From Rhodobacteraceae bacterium 63075 (GTDB taxonomy: Bacteria > Pseudomonadota > Alphaproteobacteria > Rhodobacterales > Rhodobacteraceae): DNA of 64,000 nucleotides. Positions 51,524 to 59,988 of the stretch are shown here, piece by piece. Numbering within the stretch: the stretch's first letter is position 1; every line of letters starts with the position of its first letter. The stretch is taken from contig QVMW01000008.1 in NCBI GenBank assembly GCA_003417655.1, positions 78,877-142,876 of the forward strand. Reading direction: 5' to 3'. The notes below the pieces were generated by a model. It worked only from the letters and a program-made list of their open reading frames with translations. It was not told the DNA's origin and searched no databases. Position numbers and translations under genes: made by a program.

Positions 51524-51894
51524 GTGCGCGGAGGGCCGGATGGCCGCTCGGGGAGCGATCCCCGGGAGGAAAGTCCGGACTCCACAAGGCAAAGGTGCCG
51601 GGTAACGCCCGGGCAGGGCAACCTGACGGAAAGTGCCACAGAAAACAGACCGCTCCCGCATGCGGGAGCAAGGGTGAAACGGTGGGGTAAGAGCCCACCG
51701 GGGGGCTGGCAACAGGCCTCGCACGGCAAACCCCACCTGGAGCAATGCCGAATAGGAATCTCGCATGGGCTGTCTTGGTCCGAGGTTCGGGTAGGCAGCT
51801 GGAGGGGCGTCGGCAACGGCGTCTTGAGAGGAATGGTCATCCATGGCGGGCACGCCCGCCGGGACAGAATCCGGCTTACAGGCTCTCCGCGCGT
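51524..51894 (+). ncRNA. rnpB: RNase P RNA, bacterial class A
   Basis: This is the catalytic RNA of ribonuclease P, which matures the 5' ends of tRNAs. The diagnostic conserved block GAGGAAAGTCCGGACTCC lies at 51566-51583. The central GGGTGAAACGGTGGGGTAAG core and the closing ACAGAATCCGGCTTACAG block near 51864-51881 are all present and in order. The ends pair as P1: GCGCGGAG near 51526 with CTCCGCGC at 51885. The 3' end overlaps the 3' end of the convergent DMT transporter gene by about 17 bases. Ends are estimated to within a few bases. Confidence 0.95.
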
Positions 51895-52763
51895 TCTCGC
51901 TTCGTCACCAGGTAGAGACCGAGAAGGAGAAGGGCCGCGCCCGCAAGCTTGAGCGGCGTGGCGCTCTCGTCGACGATGGCGAGTGCGAGCAGCCAGGCCG
52001 TGAGCGGCTCGGCCAGGGCGAGCGTGACGGCTGTTCCGGGCGCGAGGCGGGTGAGGCTCCATGTGTAGAGCGCATAGGCCAGCCCGGTCGAGACGAAGCC
52101 GAGCACCAAAAGCCACGGCAGGGCCTCGGGGGCGAAGGCCCAGGAGGCGGGAAAGATCACGAAGACAGGCAGCGAGAAGAGCGCTGCGAGCGAGAAGATC
52201 GCCGAGGCGATGGTGGCCGAGGGTGCGCGGGCGGACATCGAGGAGGAGGCCAGCGAGTAGGTCGCGTAGCAAAGCCCGGCGCCGGCCGCGAGGATGAGCC
52301 CGAAGGCGGAGACACCCTCTGCGCGGCCCGAGACGACGAGAAACGCCGCCCCCGTGATGGCCAGTGCCTGCCCGAGCGCCTTGCGCGGCGGGGGAAGCCG
52401 ACGCAGTCGCAAGAGCTCGTAGGCGGCGACCCAGAGCGGCGCGGAGCCGATCGTGATCGCCGTGCCGATGCCGACGCCTGCCATCAGGATGGCGGCGAAG
52501 AAGAGCATGTTGTAGGCCGCGACGGCCATGGCGGCGAAAAGGAGCGGCCCGAGAGGAAGGCGCCCGAAGGCGCGGCGCGCAGCGGGGCGGGCCAGCGCGA
52601 AGGCCATGAGCGCGGCCGCGCCGAGGGTAACGCGGAGCGCGCCGACGACGAGGGGCTCGCGCGCCGCCGGCAGCAGGCTTTGCAGCGTCCCCGTCGTCCC
52701 CCAGAGCATGGCCGCGGCGAGCGCGGCGAGGACGGCAAGGATATGGGGCGCAGGACGTGACAT
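51876..52763 (-). CDS. DMT superfamily (EamA) transporter
   Basis: A 295-residue inner-membrane permease with ten predicted helices and two EamA repeats (for example [27 protein letters not shown] and [35 protein letters not shown]). The start at ATG 52763 gives [20 protein letters not shown], which fits the first helix; longer frames extend into the rpmG leader. It overlaps rnpB tail-to-tail. No substrate can be inferred. It is only distantly similar to the exporter at 16637-17503. Confidence 0.88.
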   Translation of the reverse strand: MSRPAPHILAVLAALAAAMLWGTTGTLQSLLPAAREPLVVGALRVTLGAAALMAFALARPAARRAFGRLPLGPLLFAAMAVAAYNMLFFAAILMAGVGIGTAITIGSAPLWVAAYELLRLRRLPPPRKALGQALAITGAAFLVVSGRAEGVSAFGLILAAGAGLCYATYSLASSSMSARAPSATIASAIFSLAALFSLPVFVIFPASWAFAPEALPWLLVLGFVSTGLAYALYTWSLTRLAPGTAVTLALAEPLTAWLLALAIVDESATPLKLAGAALLLLGLYLVTKRERAESL

Positions 52764-52953
52764 GGGAGCGGTGTTGCGAGGGCAGGCGGGCTTTGGCAAG
52801 GCAAATCCGACCTGCCGCGCCGGTTTTTCGCGCATGCGGGGCGATGATGCTGCGTTTGCGGTTGACTCGGGCGCGCGAGGCGGTAGAAGGCGGGTCTCAC
52901 GAGATTTCACGGGCGGCGCTCTGCCCGTTGCAGACCCGCGCAGGAGAAGACCC

Positions 52954-53121
52954 ATGGCGAAGCCAACCACGATCAAGATCCGCCTGAACTCGACCGCAGG
53001 CACAGGCCACTTTTACGTGACCAAGAAGAACGCGCGCACGATGACGGAGAAGATGACAGTCCGCAAATATGACCCCGTCGCGCGCAAGCATGTCGAATAC
53101 AAGGAAGGCAAGATCAAGTAA
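52954..53121 (+). CDS. rpmG: 50S ribosomal protein L33
   Basis: RpmG, 55 residues, begins [20 protein letters not shown] and ends [17 protein letters not shown]. The form lacks the Cys pairs of zinc-binding L33, as in other alphaproteobacteria. AGGAGA lies before the ATG. A terminator follows at 53149. Longer frames reach upstream into the gap and are shadows. Confidence 0.97.
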   Translation: MAKPTTIKIRLNSTAGTGHFYVTKKNARTMTEKMTVRKYDPVARKHVEYKEGKIK

Positions 53122-53148
53122 GCTTGATCCCTTGCGATCCTGACCGGA

Positions 53149-53176
53149 GCCGTGCCTGCAAGGGCGCGGCTTTTTT
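53149..53176 (+). terminator. Terminator after rpmG
   Basis: GCCGTGCC, a six-base loop and GGCGCGGC (one G-U pair) followed by TTTTTT. Confidence 0.85.
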
Positions 53177-53193
53177 CGTTGGAGGGGGCGGAA

Positions 53194-53427
53194 ATGGCCC
53201 ATGAAAACAAGGTGATGCGCTCCCTGGGGCAGGAGGGCGGGCCGCTTCGCGTGGACATCTTCCGGCGCCCGGACGGCAGCTTCGGCTTCGAGGAATACCG
53301 CCGCGATCCTGAGGAGGGGCGCGGCTGGTTCTCCCTCGGGCATCACGGGGGGCGGGTCTTTGACAGCGAGGCCGGGGCGCTGGCGGCGGCGCGGGCGGCG
53401 GTGCGCTGGCTGGCGCAGGAAGGCTGA
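53194..53427 (+). CDS. Conserved small protein after rpmG
   Basis: A 77-residue protein with no signal or membrane segment. It begins MAHENKVMRSLGQEGGPLRV and has the pattern VDIFRRPDGSFGFEEYRRDPEEGRGWF then an Ala-rich helix (GALAAARAAVRWLAQEG). GGAGGG lies ten bases before the ATG. The sequence suggests a small beta-sheet domain packed on one helix. I do not know a function. Confidence 0.7.
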   Translation: MAHENKVMRSLGQEGGPLRVDIFRRPDGSFGFEEYRRDPEEGRGWFSLGHHGGRVFDSEAGALAAARAAVRWLAQEG

Positions 53428-53976
53428 GCCGGGCGGGCGGCCCGCGCCAAGCCCTTGATATGACGCCCATATCACATGCGGGTTAAGGCCCGATGAGCCC
53501 CCCGTCTCGCCAGGTTAACGCCCGCCCGGGGCCGAAAATGGAGGGGGTGCCATCCCGTACACCCCCCTAGTGCACCCTCCAGTACACCCCCCATGCGCCG
53601 GAAAGGTTAACGCCGGTTAGGTTAATGCTGCGTGCGGTGGGGTGGGTGGTTGAGGGGCGGTTTGGGATTTCGGTTTGGGCGGAATGGCGGGTGTGGGGGC
53701 TTTGTCTGTGAGCGGTGTGGGGTGGTTGGTCGTGACCGGCCCATTGCGGACATTGACTATCAGCCTCGTTCGCTGCGTTGCGGCCCGTGAGACCGGACTT
53801 TCGCCGCGCCAGTGAAATCAGGAGCCGAGCGAATTCACACAATGCGGGACTAAGCGGCCCTACCGGTCCTTTCCATGGATGTCCGCTTCTGAGGCGCGGT
53901 TTAATTTGACTTCGCTCGCTTGAAAGCCAAAAGGTCGCTTAATCTACACCGGGGCGAAATCGAGCCATTCACATGG
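53428..53976. other. 549-base gene-free region left of the DUF262 gene
   Basis: This region holds repeat copy 2 of the GTACACC element (53546-53595), GTTAAC sites on both sides of it, and low-complexity GT-rich sequence (53636-53730). A possible 91-residue minus-strand frame at 53567-53842 is translation of the repeat and is not supported. Base composition falls towards the A+T-rich gene at its right edge. I see no RNA gene. Confidence 0.5.
53546..53595 (+). repeat. GTACACCCCCC tandem repeat element, copy 2
   Basis: GGGGGTG-ccatcccgta-CACCCCC hairpin continuing into three tandem units: GTACACCCCCCTA (53559), GTGCACCCTCCA (53572) and GTACACCCCCCA (53584). GTTAAC-type sites flank it. Compare copy 1 at 33899-33972. 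Confidence 0.7.
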
Positions 53977-54966
53977 TCATTTCAAGCAATACTCACGGAA
54001 TAATTGAGACCGCACTATCCGAGCTTTGCGTCCATTAGTGCCTTGATACATATATGAGTAGTACTCGCCATATTGGTTGTCAGAACGGTTCTTGTTGTTC
54101 ATCACTTTGTCTTCGAGCTCAAGCAACCGGTCTCTTAGATCCTCGCGCAGACGATCTGCGTTGAATGCGATTTCACAGACAAGAGTGAAAAAATTGGATT
54201 TTCGGAACCACATTGAATCGGGTTCAAGGTCAAGGTCTCTAATGATGTTCAAAGCCATCAAAACTCTATCGTGCGTGGCATCTTTGTTGGGGAATTCTTC
54301 GTTGTATTTTTCCACAAAGGATTCGACTTCTCTGTCCTGGGGGAAGTATCCCCCCAATTCGATGGTAGCCATAACACTGAGCACAAAATGAAGATCCGCC
54401 ATTCGTGAAAACTCGGATTCCTTGAATACGCCAAACACAGACAAATCGCTGGAATCCAGAACAGATTTTGCAGTTTGAATGAATTCCCCATCGTAAATGG
54501 CGTTATGGATTTCGACACTATCCAGTTTGAATTTTGTCAGGTTGATCCTGCGGAAAACCTCACGGACAGTATGGTCATCAATTGTGCCGAGATCGCGTAC
54601 AACAACTTCATATGAAAGGAATTCTTTCTTTTGGTCGTTGCTCAACTGTTCGTAAGGGGGGACCAAAGAAAGAGGTTGGTCAAATTTGCCTTCGATGTAG
54701 TTTTTTATCGTCGTAAGCCTCTGCTGCCCATCAATCACATGCTTGATGGTTTTCATTGCTTCGATATCGACTTCACCAGCGGACACATAGATCTCTGGAA
54801 AGGGGAAGCCTTTGAGAACTGTGTCTAGGAATTCTTCTTGGTGTGACTGCGTCCAAACGAACCTTCTTTGAAACTCTGGGGCTAGGACCAGCAGACCATT
54901 TGTGATTTCGTTGTAGAGCGAGGCAATCGTCGGGTTTGTAACTGACGGGCGAATCTGTCCTGTCAT
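53977..54966 (-). CDS. DUF262 family protein, stand-alone
   Basis: A 329-residue protein with an N-terminal DUF262 domain (ParB/Srx-like nucleotide-hydrolase fold). The signature DGQQR is at residues 79-83, preceded by the LVLAPEFQRRFVWTQSHQEEFLDTVLKG block. DUF262 forms the NTPase head of type IV restriction enzymes (GmrS) and SspE, where an HNH nuclease domain follows; here no nuclease domain is present. The gene is A+T-rich (25 G+C of 60 in 54001-54060). It overlaps the upstream nucleotidyltransferase gene by four bases (ATGA), so they are translationally coupled. Likely defence or toxin function; unproven. Confidence 0.85.
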   Translation of the reverse strand: MTGQIRPSVTNPTIASLYNEITNGLLVLAPEFQRRFVWTQSHQEEFLDTVLKGFPFPEIYVSAGEVDIEAMKTIKHVIDGQQRLTTIKNYIEGKFDQPLSLVPPYEQLSNDQKKEFLSYEVVVRDLGTIDDHTVREVFRRINLTKFKLDSVEIHNAIYDGEFIQTAKSVLDSSDLSVFGVFKESEFSRMADLHFVLSVMATIELGGYFPQDREVESFVEKYNEEFPNKDATHDRVLMALNIIRDLDLEPDSMWFRKSNFFTLVCEIAFNADRLREDLRDRLLELEDKVMNNKNRSDNQYGEYYSYMYQGTNGRKARIVRSQLFREYCLK

Positions 54967-55577
54967 GATGCTGCTTGGACCTCCAGTTGTTTGCGAATTT
55001 TTCGAAGTGAATCCGTTGTGTACTCTTCGAGATGGGTTTGGCTTCTGAAGAGGCCCGCTGTGACCTCGTAGTTTCCGACCTCGGACCGGTCGTTGGACAG
55101 CGAGTTGAAAAAGTCAAACCATTGCTGTTTAAATTCGACCATCGGAGGTTTCTGCGGGATCAGATCAGGCCTAACCCAGCCCAACGCTCCATACCGAAGA
55201 TAGTCGTGATACTTCTTCCATTGATGCTTATGGAAAGAAACCTCAGATGCTCGAAGCCTGTATTCAAGCTTTCGCCCCAAGTCGGACACTTGCTCCCAGA
55301 GGGCGGGGGATACGATTGCGACATCTATGTCAGAATCCAAGGAAAATTCGGTTTTTTTCAAGGGACTAAATCCCAACTTTCCCGAACCAACAATGAACAC
55401 CTCAGTATGATTTATGCCGTATTGCGCACATATTCTCTGCTTGAACGAATAGAAGTCTGCATCGCGGCCATGGAACACAAAAGGTGTGCCGTGAAGTAGG
55501 TGGAGTCTACAAAACTCCGTGAGTTCTTCACCTTCTGAAGCTGCGGTAAGTTCGGCTTCAAAGTCTTCTAATTTCAT
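54963..55577 (-). CDS. Pol-beta-type nucleotidyltransferase paired with DUF262
   Basis: A 204-residue protein with a nucleotidyltransferase motif: VGSGKLGFSPLKK at residues 63-75 and the metal pair DSDIDVAIV (Asp83 and Asp85), in the hG-S-x(n)-DhD pattern. It is not obviously a CD-NTase, MenT or AbiEii by eye. A Trp/Phe-rich C-terminal part (WRKYHDYLRYGALG-like, QWFDFFNSL) is A+T-rich like the partner gene. It is the first gene of the two-gene unit and overlaps the DUF262 start. The pair may modify a nucleic acid, nucleotide or protein target; function unknown. Confidence 0.8.
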   Translation of the reverse strand: MKLEDFEAELTAASEGEELTEFCRLHLLHGTPFVFHGRDADFYSFKQRICAQYGINHTEVFIVGSGKLGFSPLKKTEFSLDSDIDVAIVSPALWEQVSDLGRKLEYRLRASEVSFHKHQWKKYHDYLRYGALGWVRPDLIPQKPPMVEFKQQWFDFFNSLSNDRSEVGNYEVTAGLFRSQTHLEEYTTDSLRKIRKQLEVQAAS

Positions 55578-55865
55578 TTCTCTTAGCCGTGTCTTATTTC
55601 ATGAATTGATTTCTTGAAGCGCCGGTTAACCCTAAGGTGCGGTGGCCGGTACATTCAAGCAAGATGTGATGTATGGCTGAAGCTATGAGGGGTCTGAGCG
55701 AGGCCGTTTCCGCAACTGAACCTTAATGTCTGCTTTGCCGGAACCCATTCAGCAGGATCACGGTTGCAGCGAAGGTCTGCTTCCCGCCCAACATGACCCA
55801 CAGCGGGCGTTAACGTCCTCGTCAGCACAAGTTAGATTGGAGCTCCGAGCGGTCGTTAAAGCAAG

Positions 55866-55945
55866 AGCCCTGCGCGGAATCAAGGCCGAAGGCCGCCGCG
55901 CATCGCCGACGCGCCCCCACGCGGCGGCGATTTGGCTGGGCTGGG
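55866..55945 (-). repeat. Dispersed repeat family B, copy 2 (inverted)
   Basis: Read on the minus strand it gives CCCAGCCAAATCGCCGCCGC, then GGCGATGCGCGGCGGC and CTTCGGCCTTGATTCCGCGC. The order of parts matches copies 1 and 3. Confidence 0.65.
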
Positions 55946-56110
55946 CGCATCGCTCGGATTTCGTTCGGATTTGGCTGGGATAAAGTGCCTAGCCCTAACG
56001 TAGCTTCGCCACCGCGCGCGTCGGCGATGCGCGGCTTGATCGACCGGCCGCTCCGTCCTGCGAAGCAGAGCTTGGTGTCAGATGCAGCGAAGGTCCCACC
56101 ATCACCGCAC

Positions 56111-56141
56111 AAAAAAAGGCCGGCCCGAGGGCCGGCCTTTT
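56111..56141. terminator. Bidirectional terminator next to the YccA-like gene
   Basis: AAAAAAA, then GGCCGGCCC-GA-GGGCCGGCC, then TTTT. On the minus strand it gives a 9-bp stem with a seven-T tail and serves the YccA-like gene. Confidence 0.85.
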
Positions 56142-56162
56142 CCGATACTGATCCGGTTTCGC

Positions 56163-56897
56163 TCAATCGTCGCCCATGAAGAGATACATGATCGAGCGGA
56201 ACATCGCGATGAAGGAGATGTAGAGCTGCAGCGCGCCGATGATGGCGGCTTTCTCGAGGAAGAGCTCCGCATCCTGACCGCCTGCCTGGCGGGCCTGCAG
56301 GTAGGTGTTCTTGATGTCCTGCGTCGAGGTGGCCGTCAGCACGGCGAAGACGCCGAGGATCGCCAGGTGCATCCACCAGGCACCATTCGCGCTCATGCCG
56401 CCGGTGAAGAAGCTGAACAGGCCGATGGCGACGATGCCCCAGGCCATCATCGTGGCGACCTGCCCGATGGGGCCGAGGTTGCGCTTGGTCAGGTAGCCCA
56501 TCAGGCTCAGACCGAGGAAGGCGATGGAGGTGTAGAGCAGGCCCATGATGATCTGGCTCATGTCGAACATGATGAAGATCACCGAGAGCGACACACCGGT
56601 CAGCGCGGCATAGCCCCAGAACATCAGGTTGAGCATCCCGACGCTCAGCTTGTGGAAGGCGAAGCCCGCCACCAGAACGAAGGCGAGCGGGCCGAAGATG
56701 ACCGCGTAGACGATCGGCGGGACGAGCAGGACCTGCTGCGCCGCCGGGCTCTGGGCGACGAGATAGGCCAGCGCGAATGTCGCCAGCAGGGCGGCGGACA
56801 TCAGGCCGTAGACCTTGTTCATATGGGCGCGCAGGCCCTCGTCGATCGCGGCGCTTTGGGTGCGTGCGCCGGAATGGACTGTTTCGAATTCTGCCAT
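56163..56897 (-). CDS. Bax inhibitor-1/YccA family membrane protein
   Basis: A 244-residue protein with seven predicted membrane helices of the BI-1-like (YbhL/YccA/TMBIM) family. The start ATG 56897 has GGAGGG upstream. Conserved features are HMNKVYGLMSAALLATFALAY in helix 1, the acidic TSTQDIKNTY near the C-terminal half and the closing ALQLYISFIAMFRSIMYLFM, which are typical. The family includes YccA, an inhibitor of FtsH, and putative pH-sensitive Ca2+ channels. The bacterial function here is not certain. Confidence 0.92.
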   Translation of the reverse strand: MAEFETVHSGARTQSAAIDEGLRAHMNKVYGLMSAALLATFALAYLVAQSPAAQQVLLVPPIVYAVIFGPLAFVLVAGFAFHKLSVGMLNLMFWGYAALTGVSLSVIFIMFDMSQIIMGLLYTSIAFLGLSLMGYLTKRNLGPIGQVATMMAWGIVAIGLFSFFTGGMSANGAWWMHLAILGVFAVLTATSTQDIKNTYLQARQAGGQDAELFLEKAAIIGALQLYISFIAMFRSIMYLFMGDD

Positions 56898-57032
56898 TAA
56901 ACCCTCCAAGTTGAGATGGCCGTGTTGATCTTGCGCCCTGCGGGCTGCGCAGGGCTCTCGCTTTGTAATATCGGGTGCCGGGCGTGCTTTTTCAAGCTTT
57001 TCCGGTGCCGGTTTTCGCAAGATGCGGGCCGT

Positions 57033-58025
57033 TCAGCCCGTGGTGATCACGACTTTGCCTGTCGATTTGCGATTTTTCAGCAATTCCATGCCCTTGGTGG
57101 CCTCCTCGAGGGGCAGGGCGTGGCTGACATGGGGTTTGATCTTGCCTTCGCCGTGCCAGGCGACGAGCCGGGCGAGGCTTTCGGTGACGACTTCGGGCTT
57201 GAAGGCGAGGTAGCCGCCCCAGTAGAGGCCGATCAGCGAGAGGTTCTTGACCAGCAGGTGGTTGGCGGGGACCTGCGGGATATCGCCGCTGGCAAAGCCG
57301 ATGACGATGAGCCGCGCCTCGGGGTTGCAGGCGCGCATGGCCGATTTGAACAGATCGCCGCCGACCGGGTCATAGACCACGTCCGCGCCGCCCGCGGCCT
57401 TCACCTCGGCGCGCAGGTCGTCCTTGTCGGTGTCGATCAGCACATCGGCGCCCGCCTTTTGCGCCACGGCCAGCTTCTCGGGCCCGCGCGCGGCGGCGAT
57501 GACCTTCGCGCCCATGAGCTTGCCGATCTCGACCGCCGTGAGCCCGACACCGCCCGCCGCGCCGAGCACGAGGAGGGTTTCGCCCGGTTTCAATCCGGCC
57601 TTGTAGTCAAGGGCCACGTGGCTTGTCCCGTAGGCGACCTGGAGCGCGGCGGCTTCCGTGAGGTCCGTGCCCTCGGGCAGGACGGTGAGCCGCGCGGCAT
57701 CGTAGCAGCCATAGTCTGCCAGCCCGCCCTGGCCGCCGAAGACGGCGACCGGCGTGCCGATGGCGGGCTCCGTGACACCCGCCCCGTGGGCATCGACCAG
57801 GCCGGAGACTTCCATGCCCATGGTGAAGGGTGGCTCGGGGGTGTCCTGGTAGGTGCCGCCGACCATGAGCAGGTCGGCGAAGTTGAGCCCGCAGGCCTTG
57901 ATTCGGACACGGACCTCGCCGGGGCCGGGGGCGGGAATCGCCACACTTTCGATCATGGGCGGAGATTTGAATGCGCTCAGTCGCAGGGCGCGCATGCTGT
58001 CCCGGGGAGCGTCATTTTGTGTCAC
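57033..58025 (-). CDS. NADPH:quinone oxidoreductase family protein
   Basis: A 330-residue zinc-free MDR-superfamily enzyme. The N-terminal catalytic domain has GEVRVRIKACGLNFADLL; the Rossmann domain has LLVLGAAGGVGLTAVEIGKLMGA, with the AAGGVG motif of the family and a C-terminal end KVVITTG. The GTG at 58025 has AGGAGG eight bases upstream; the ATG at 57995 (MRALRL) is the common alternative. The predicted reaction is NADPH-dependent reduction of quinones or enoyl compounds. It is on the same strand as, and upstream of, the YccA-like gene. Confidence 0.9.
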   Translation of the reverse strand: MTQNDAPRDSMRALRLSAFKSPPMIESVAIPAPGPGEVRVRIKACGLNFADLLMVGGTYQDTPEPPFTMGMEVSGLVDAHGAGVTEPAIGTPVAVFGGQGGLADYGCYDAARLTVLPEGTDLTEAAALQVAYGTSHVALDYKAGLKPGETLLVLGAAGGVGLTAVEIGKLMGAKVIAAARGPEKLAVAQKAGADVLIDTDKDDLRAEVKAAGGADVVYDPVGGDLFKSAMRACNPEARLIVIGFASGDIPQVPANHLLVKNLSLIGLYWGGYLAFKPEVVTESLARLVAWHGEGKIKPHVSHALPLEEATKGMELLKNRKSTGKVVITTG

Positions 58026-58402
58026 GGCAGAGGCCTCCTTGGCTGACTGAGGATTCTGAGGCGAGAATAACGCGGGTTGCGCGATATGAAAGCCGTGTCT
58101 GAAGGGTGCAAAGGTGACGCAAGGTCAAGCCGGTCTTGAAGGGGGTTGAGCGGAGCTCTGCGCGCGCCGGATGCGTCAAAGGTTGACTTTGCGCGCAGAT
58201 AATCGCGTAATGCGTGTGAGTTGAGGGTTTGTTCACGAATTGGCTATAGAACATCCCGTGTCGGGAGCATGGCCTCTTTTTCATTTCCGATTTCAGAGAG
58301 ATCGGTTAGGTATCTTGAAGCCTTCCGCCCAAGGGGCGGGGCTGCACAGACTTGAGGGATTGGTTTGTTATCGAGTAGAGCAATAAGGTTAGGGAGTAAC
58401 AC
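58026..58402. other. 377-base divergent intergenic region
   Basis: It separates the quinone reductase (minus) and XRE regulator (plus) genes. A possible promoter for the regulator is TTGAGG at 58221 and TATAGA at 58245 with an 18-base spacer. The remaining region has no coding features or repeats that I can see. Confidence 0.45.
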
Positions 58403-58774
58403 ATGGCTCATCCAGTAGACGTTCACGTGGGCAAGCGTATTCGCCATCGCAGATGGCTCGTGGGCATGACCCAGCAGCAATTGGCCGAGAAGGTCGGGAT
58501 CAAGTTCCAGCAGATCCAGAAATACGAGACCGGCGCGAACCGTGTCAGCGCGTCGCGGCTCTGGGACATCTCGGAGGTGCTCGATGTGCCGGTGAGCTTC
58601 TTCTTCGAAGGGCTCGACGAGGCACAGCAGGGCGGCATGGGCGCGGAGCAGCTTCCCGCCGATCTCATGGGCGACAAGGAAGCGATGGACCTCATCCGGT
58701 CCTACTACGCGATTCCCGAGAACCAGCGCCGCCGCCTTTTCGATCTGGCGCGCGTGCTCAGCGACGTTGCCTGA
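58403..58774 (+). CDS. XRE family helix-turn-helix regulator
   Basis: A 123-residue regulator with an N-terminal HTH_3 domain: IRHRRWLVGMTQQQLAEKVGIKFQQIQKYETGA in outline, where QQLAEKVGI and the recognition helix FQQIQKYE are typical. The C-terminal 40 residues are helical. This pattern closely resembles the very conserved small XRE regulator of Rhodobacterales and Caulobacter. AGGGAG lies before the ATG. HisN starts 38 bases downstream. Confidence 0.92.
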   Translation: MAHPVDVHVGKRIRHRRWLVGMTQQQLAEKVGIKFQQIQKYETGANRVSASRLWDISEVLDVPVSFFFEGLDEAQQGGMGAEQLPADLMGDKEAMDLIRSYYAIPENQRRRLFDLARVLSDVA

Positions 58775-58812
58775 GGCTTGAAGTTCTGTATCACGCGGCC
58801 TAACCGTAGCTG

Positions 58813-59622
58813 ATGCGACAGACGGTGACAGACGAGGCCTTGCGCCGCGAATTGACCAGCACGGCCCACGCGATGGCAGATGCCGCCCGCGGGGCCGTGC
58901 TTTCCCATTTCAGGCAGGATGGCCTGAGTGCCCAGAACAAGCTCGCCGCAGGGTTCGACCCGGTCACGGAAGCCGACAAGGCCGCCGAGCGGGCCATGCG
59001 CGCGGTGCTGGCCGCGCGGCGGCCCGGCGATGCGATCATCGGGGAGGAATACGGCCCCGAGGTGGGAACGAGCGGGCTGACCTGGGTGCTCGATCCGATC
59101 GACGGCACGCGCGGCTTCCTTTCCGGAACCCCGACATGGGGCGTGCTGATCGCCGTGGGCGGCGCGGAGGGGCCGGAGCTCGGGATGATCGACCAGCCCT
59201 ATATCGGCGAGCGCTTCTGGGGCGGCTGGGGCGCGGCGGAGATGACCGGCCCGCAGGGCGCACGCGCCTTGCGCACGCGGGCTGGACGGGCTTTGAGCGA
59301 ATCGATCCTGTTCACGACCTTTCCCGAGATCGGCAGTGAAGAGGAGCGCGCAGGCTTCGAGGCGGTGAAGGGCGCGGTGCAGCTCACGCGCTACGGCATG
59401 GATTGCTACGCCTACGCGCTGCTCGCGGGCGGACATATCGACCTCGTTGTCGAGGCGGGGCTGTCGAATTACGACATCCAGGCCCCGCTGGCGCTGATCG
59501 AGGCGGCCGGCGGGATCGTGACCGACTGGCGCGGCGGCCCGGTGCATGAGGGCGGGCGCGTCCTCGCGGCGGCAAACGCGGAGCAGCACGCGGCGGCGCT
59601 GGAGCTTCTGAAGGCGGTTTGA
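58813..59622 (+). CDS. hisN: Inositol monophosphatase family, HisN-type histidinol-phosphatase
   Basis: A 269-residue Mg-dependent phosphatase. The metal site is IIGEEYG, WVLDPIDGTRGF and, near the C-terminus, YDIQAPLALIEAAGG. The MDCYAYALLAGGHIDLVVEAGLSNYD block is characteristic of HisN-type histidinol-phosphatases in actinobacteria and alphaproteobacteria, rather than of inositol monophosphatases. It would carry out the penultimate step of histidine biosynthesis. No other his gene is adjacent, so the assignment is by motif. Confidence 0.85.
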   Translation: MRQTVTDEALRRELTSTAHAMADAARGAVLSHFRQDGLSAQNKLAAGFDPVTEADKAAERAMRAVLAARRPGDAIIGEEYGPEVGTSGLTWVLDPIDGTRGFLSGTPTWGVLIAVGGAEGPELGMIDQPYIGERFWGGWGAAEMTGPQGARALRTRAGRALSESILFTTFPEIGSEEERAGFEAVKGAVQLTRYGMDCYAYALLAGGHIDLVVEAGLSNYDIQAPLALIEAAGGIVTDWRGGPVHEGGRVLAAANAEQHAAALELLKAV

Positions 59623-59755
59623 GGCGGTTGGGCTGTTTGGGGCCGGGCGCGGTCGTTGGAACAAGCCGAGCATCGCCTGACCGTGGGCTGGCGATCCGAC
59701 CCGCGAGATGCAGCGCTTTATGCCTACCAAATTCTTGCTTCAGTCAGGCCGCGCA

Positions 59756-59878
59756 CCAAGCCCTGCCAAATCGCCAGACCGCGGGACGGTCAGGCCCCTC
59801 TCGGCAGAATTGGCTTTGCCAATTCGCCTGCCGGGCAATGGAAGCTCGGCGGCCTTCGGCCTTGATTCCGAGCGGGGC
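59756..59878 (+). repeat. Dispersed repeat family B, copy 3
   Basis: It has CCCTGCCAAATCGCC at its left and CTCGGCGGCCTTCGGCC then TTGATTCCGAGCGGGGC at its right, with a 60-base central part that includes the inverted repeat AATTGGC-ttt-GCCAATT. It is longer than the other two copies. Confidence 0.65.
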
Positions 59879-59988
59879 TTAGAAGAACCGGCAGAGATGT
59901 CCCACAGCCCTCTCCGACGCCTGCCGGTGATCCGGGCGCGCGCCCATCCAGCCCCCGGGTTTCGATACAGTTTGACAGAACAGACGCT

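Larger units (their letters stand above)
55578..56162. other. 585-base gene-free region right of the nucleotidyltransferase gene
   Basis: It probably holds the promoter of the two-gene unit (55578-55620, A+T-rich). Further on it has repeat B copy 2 (55866-55945), a second TTTGGCTGGG motif (55970) and a palindromic terminator at 56111. Open frames across it are short and lack coding features. No RNA gene is recognised. Confidence 0.5.

Noticed and set aside
53559..53595. CRISPR-like array
   Set aside because: Three tandem 12-13 base units with no spacers; not a CRISPR.
53567..53842. 91-codon minus-strand frame left of the DUF262 gene
   Set aside because: It runs through the tandem repeat and GT-rich sequence and has no ribosome site or domain.
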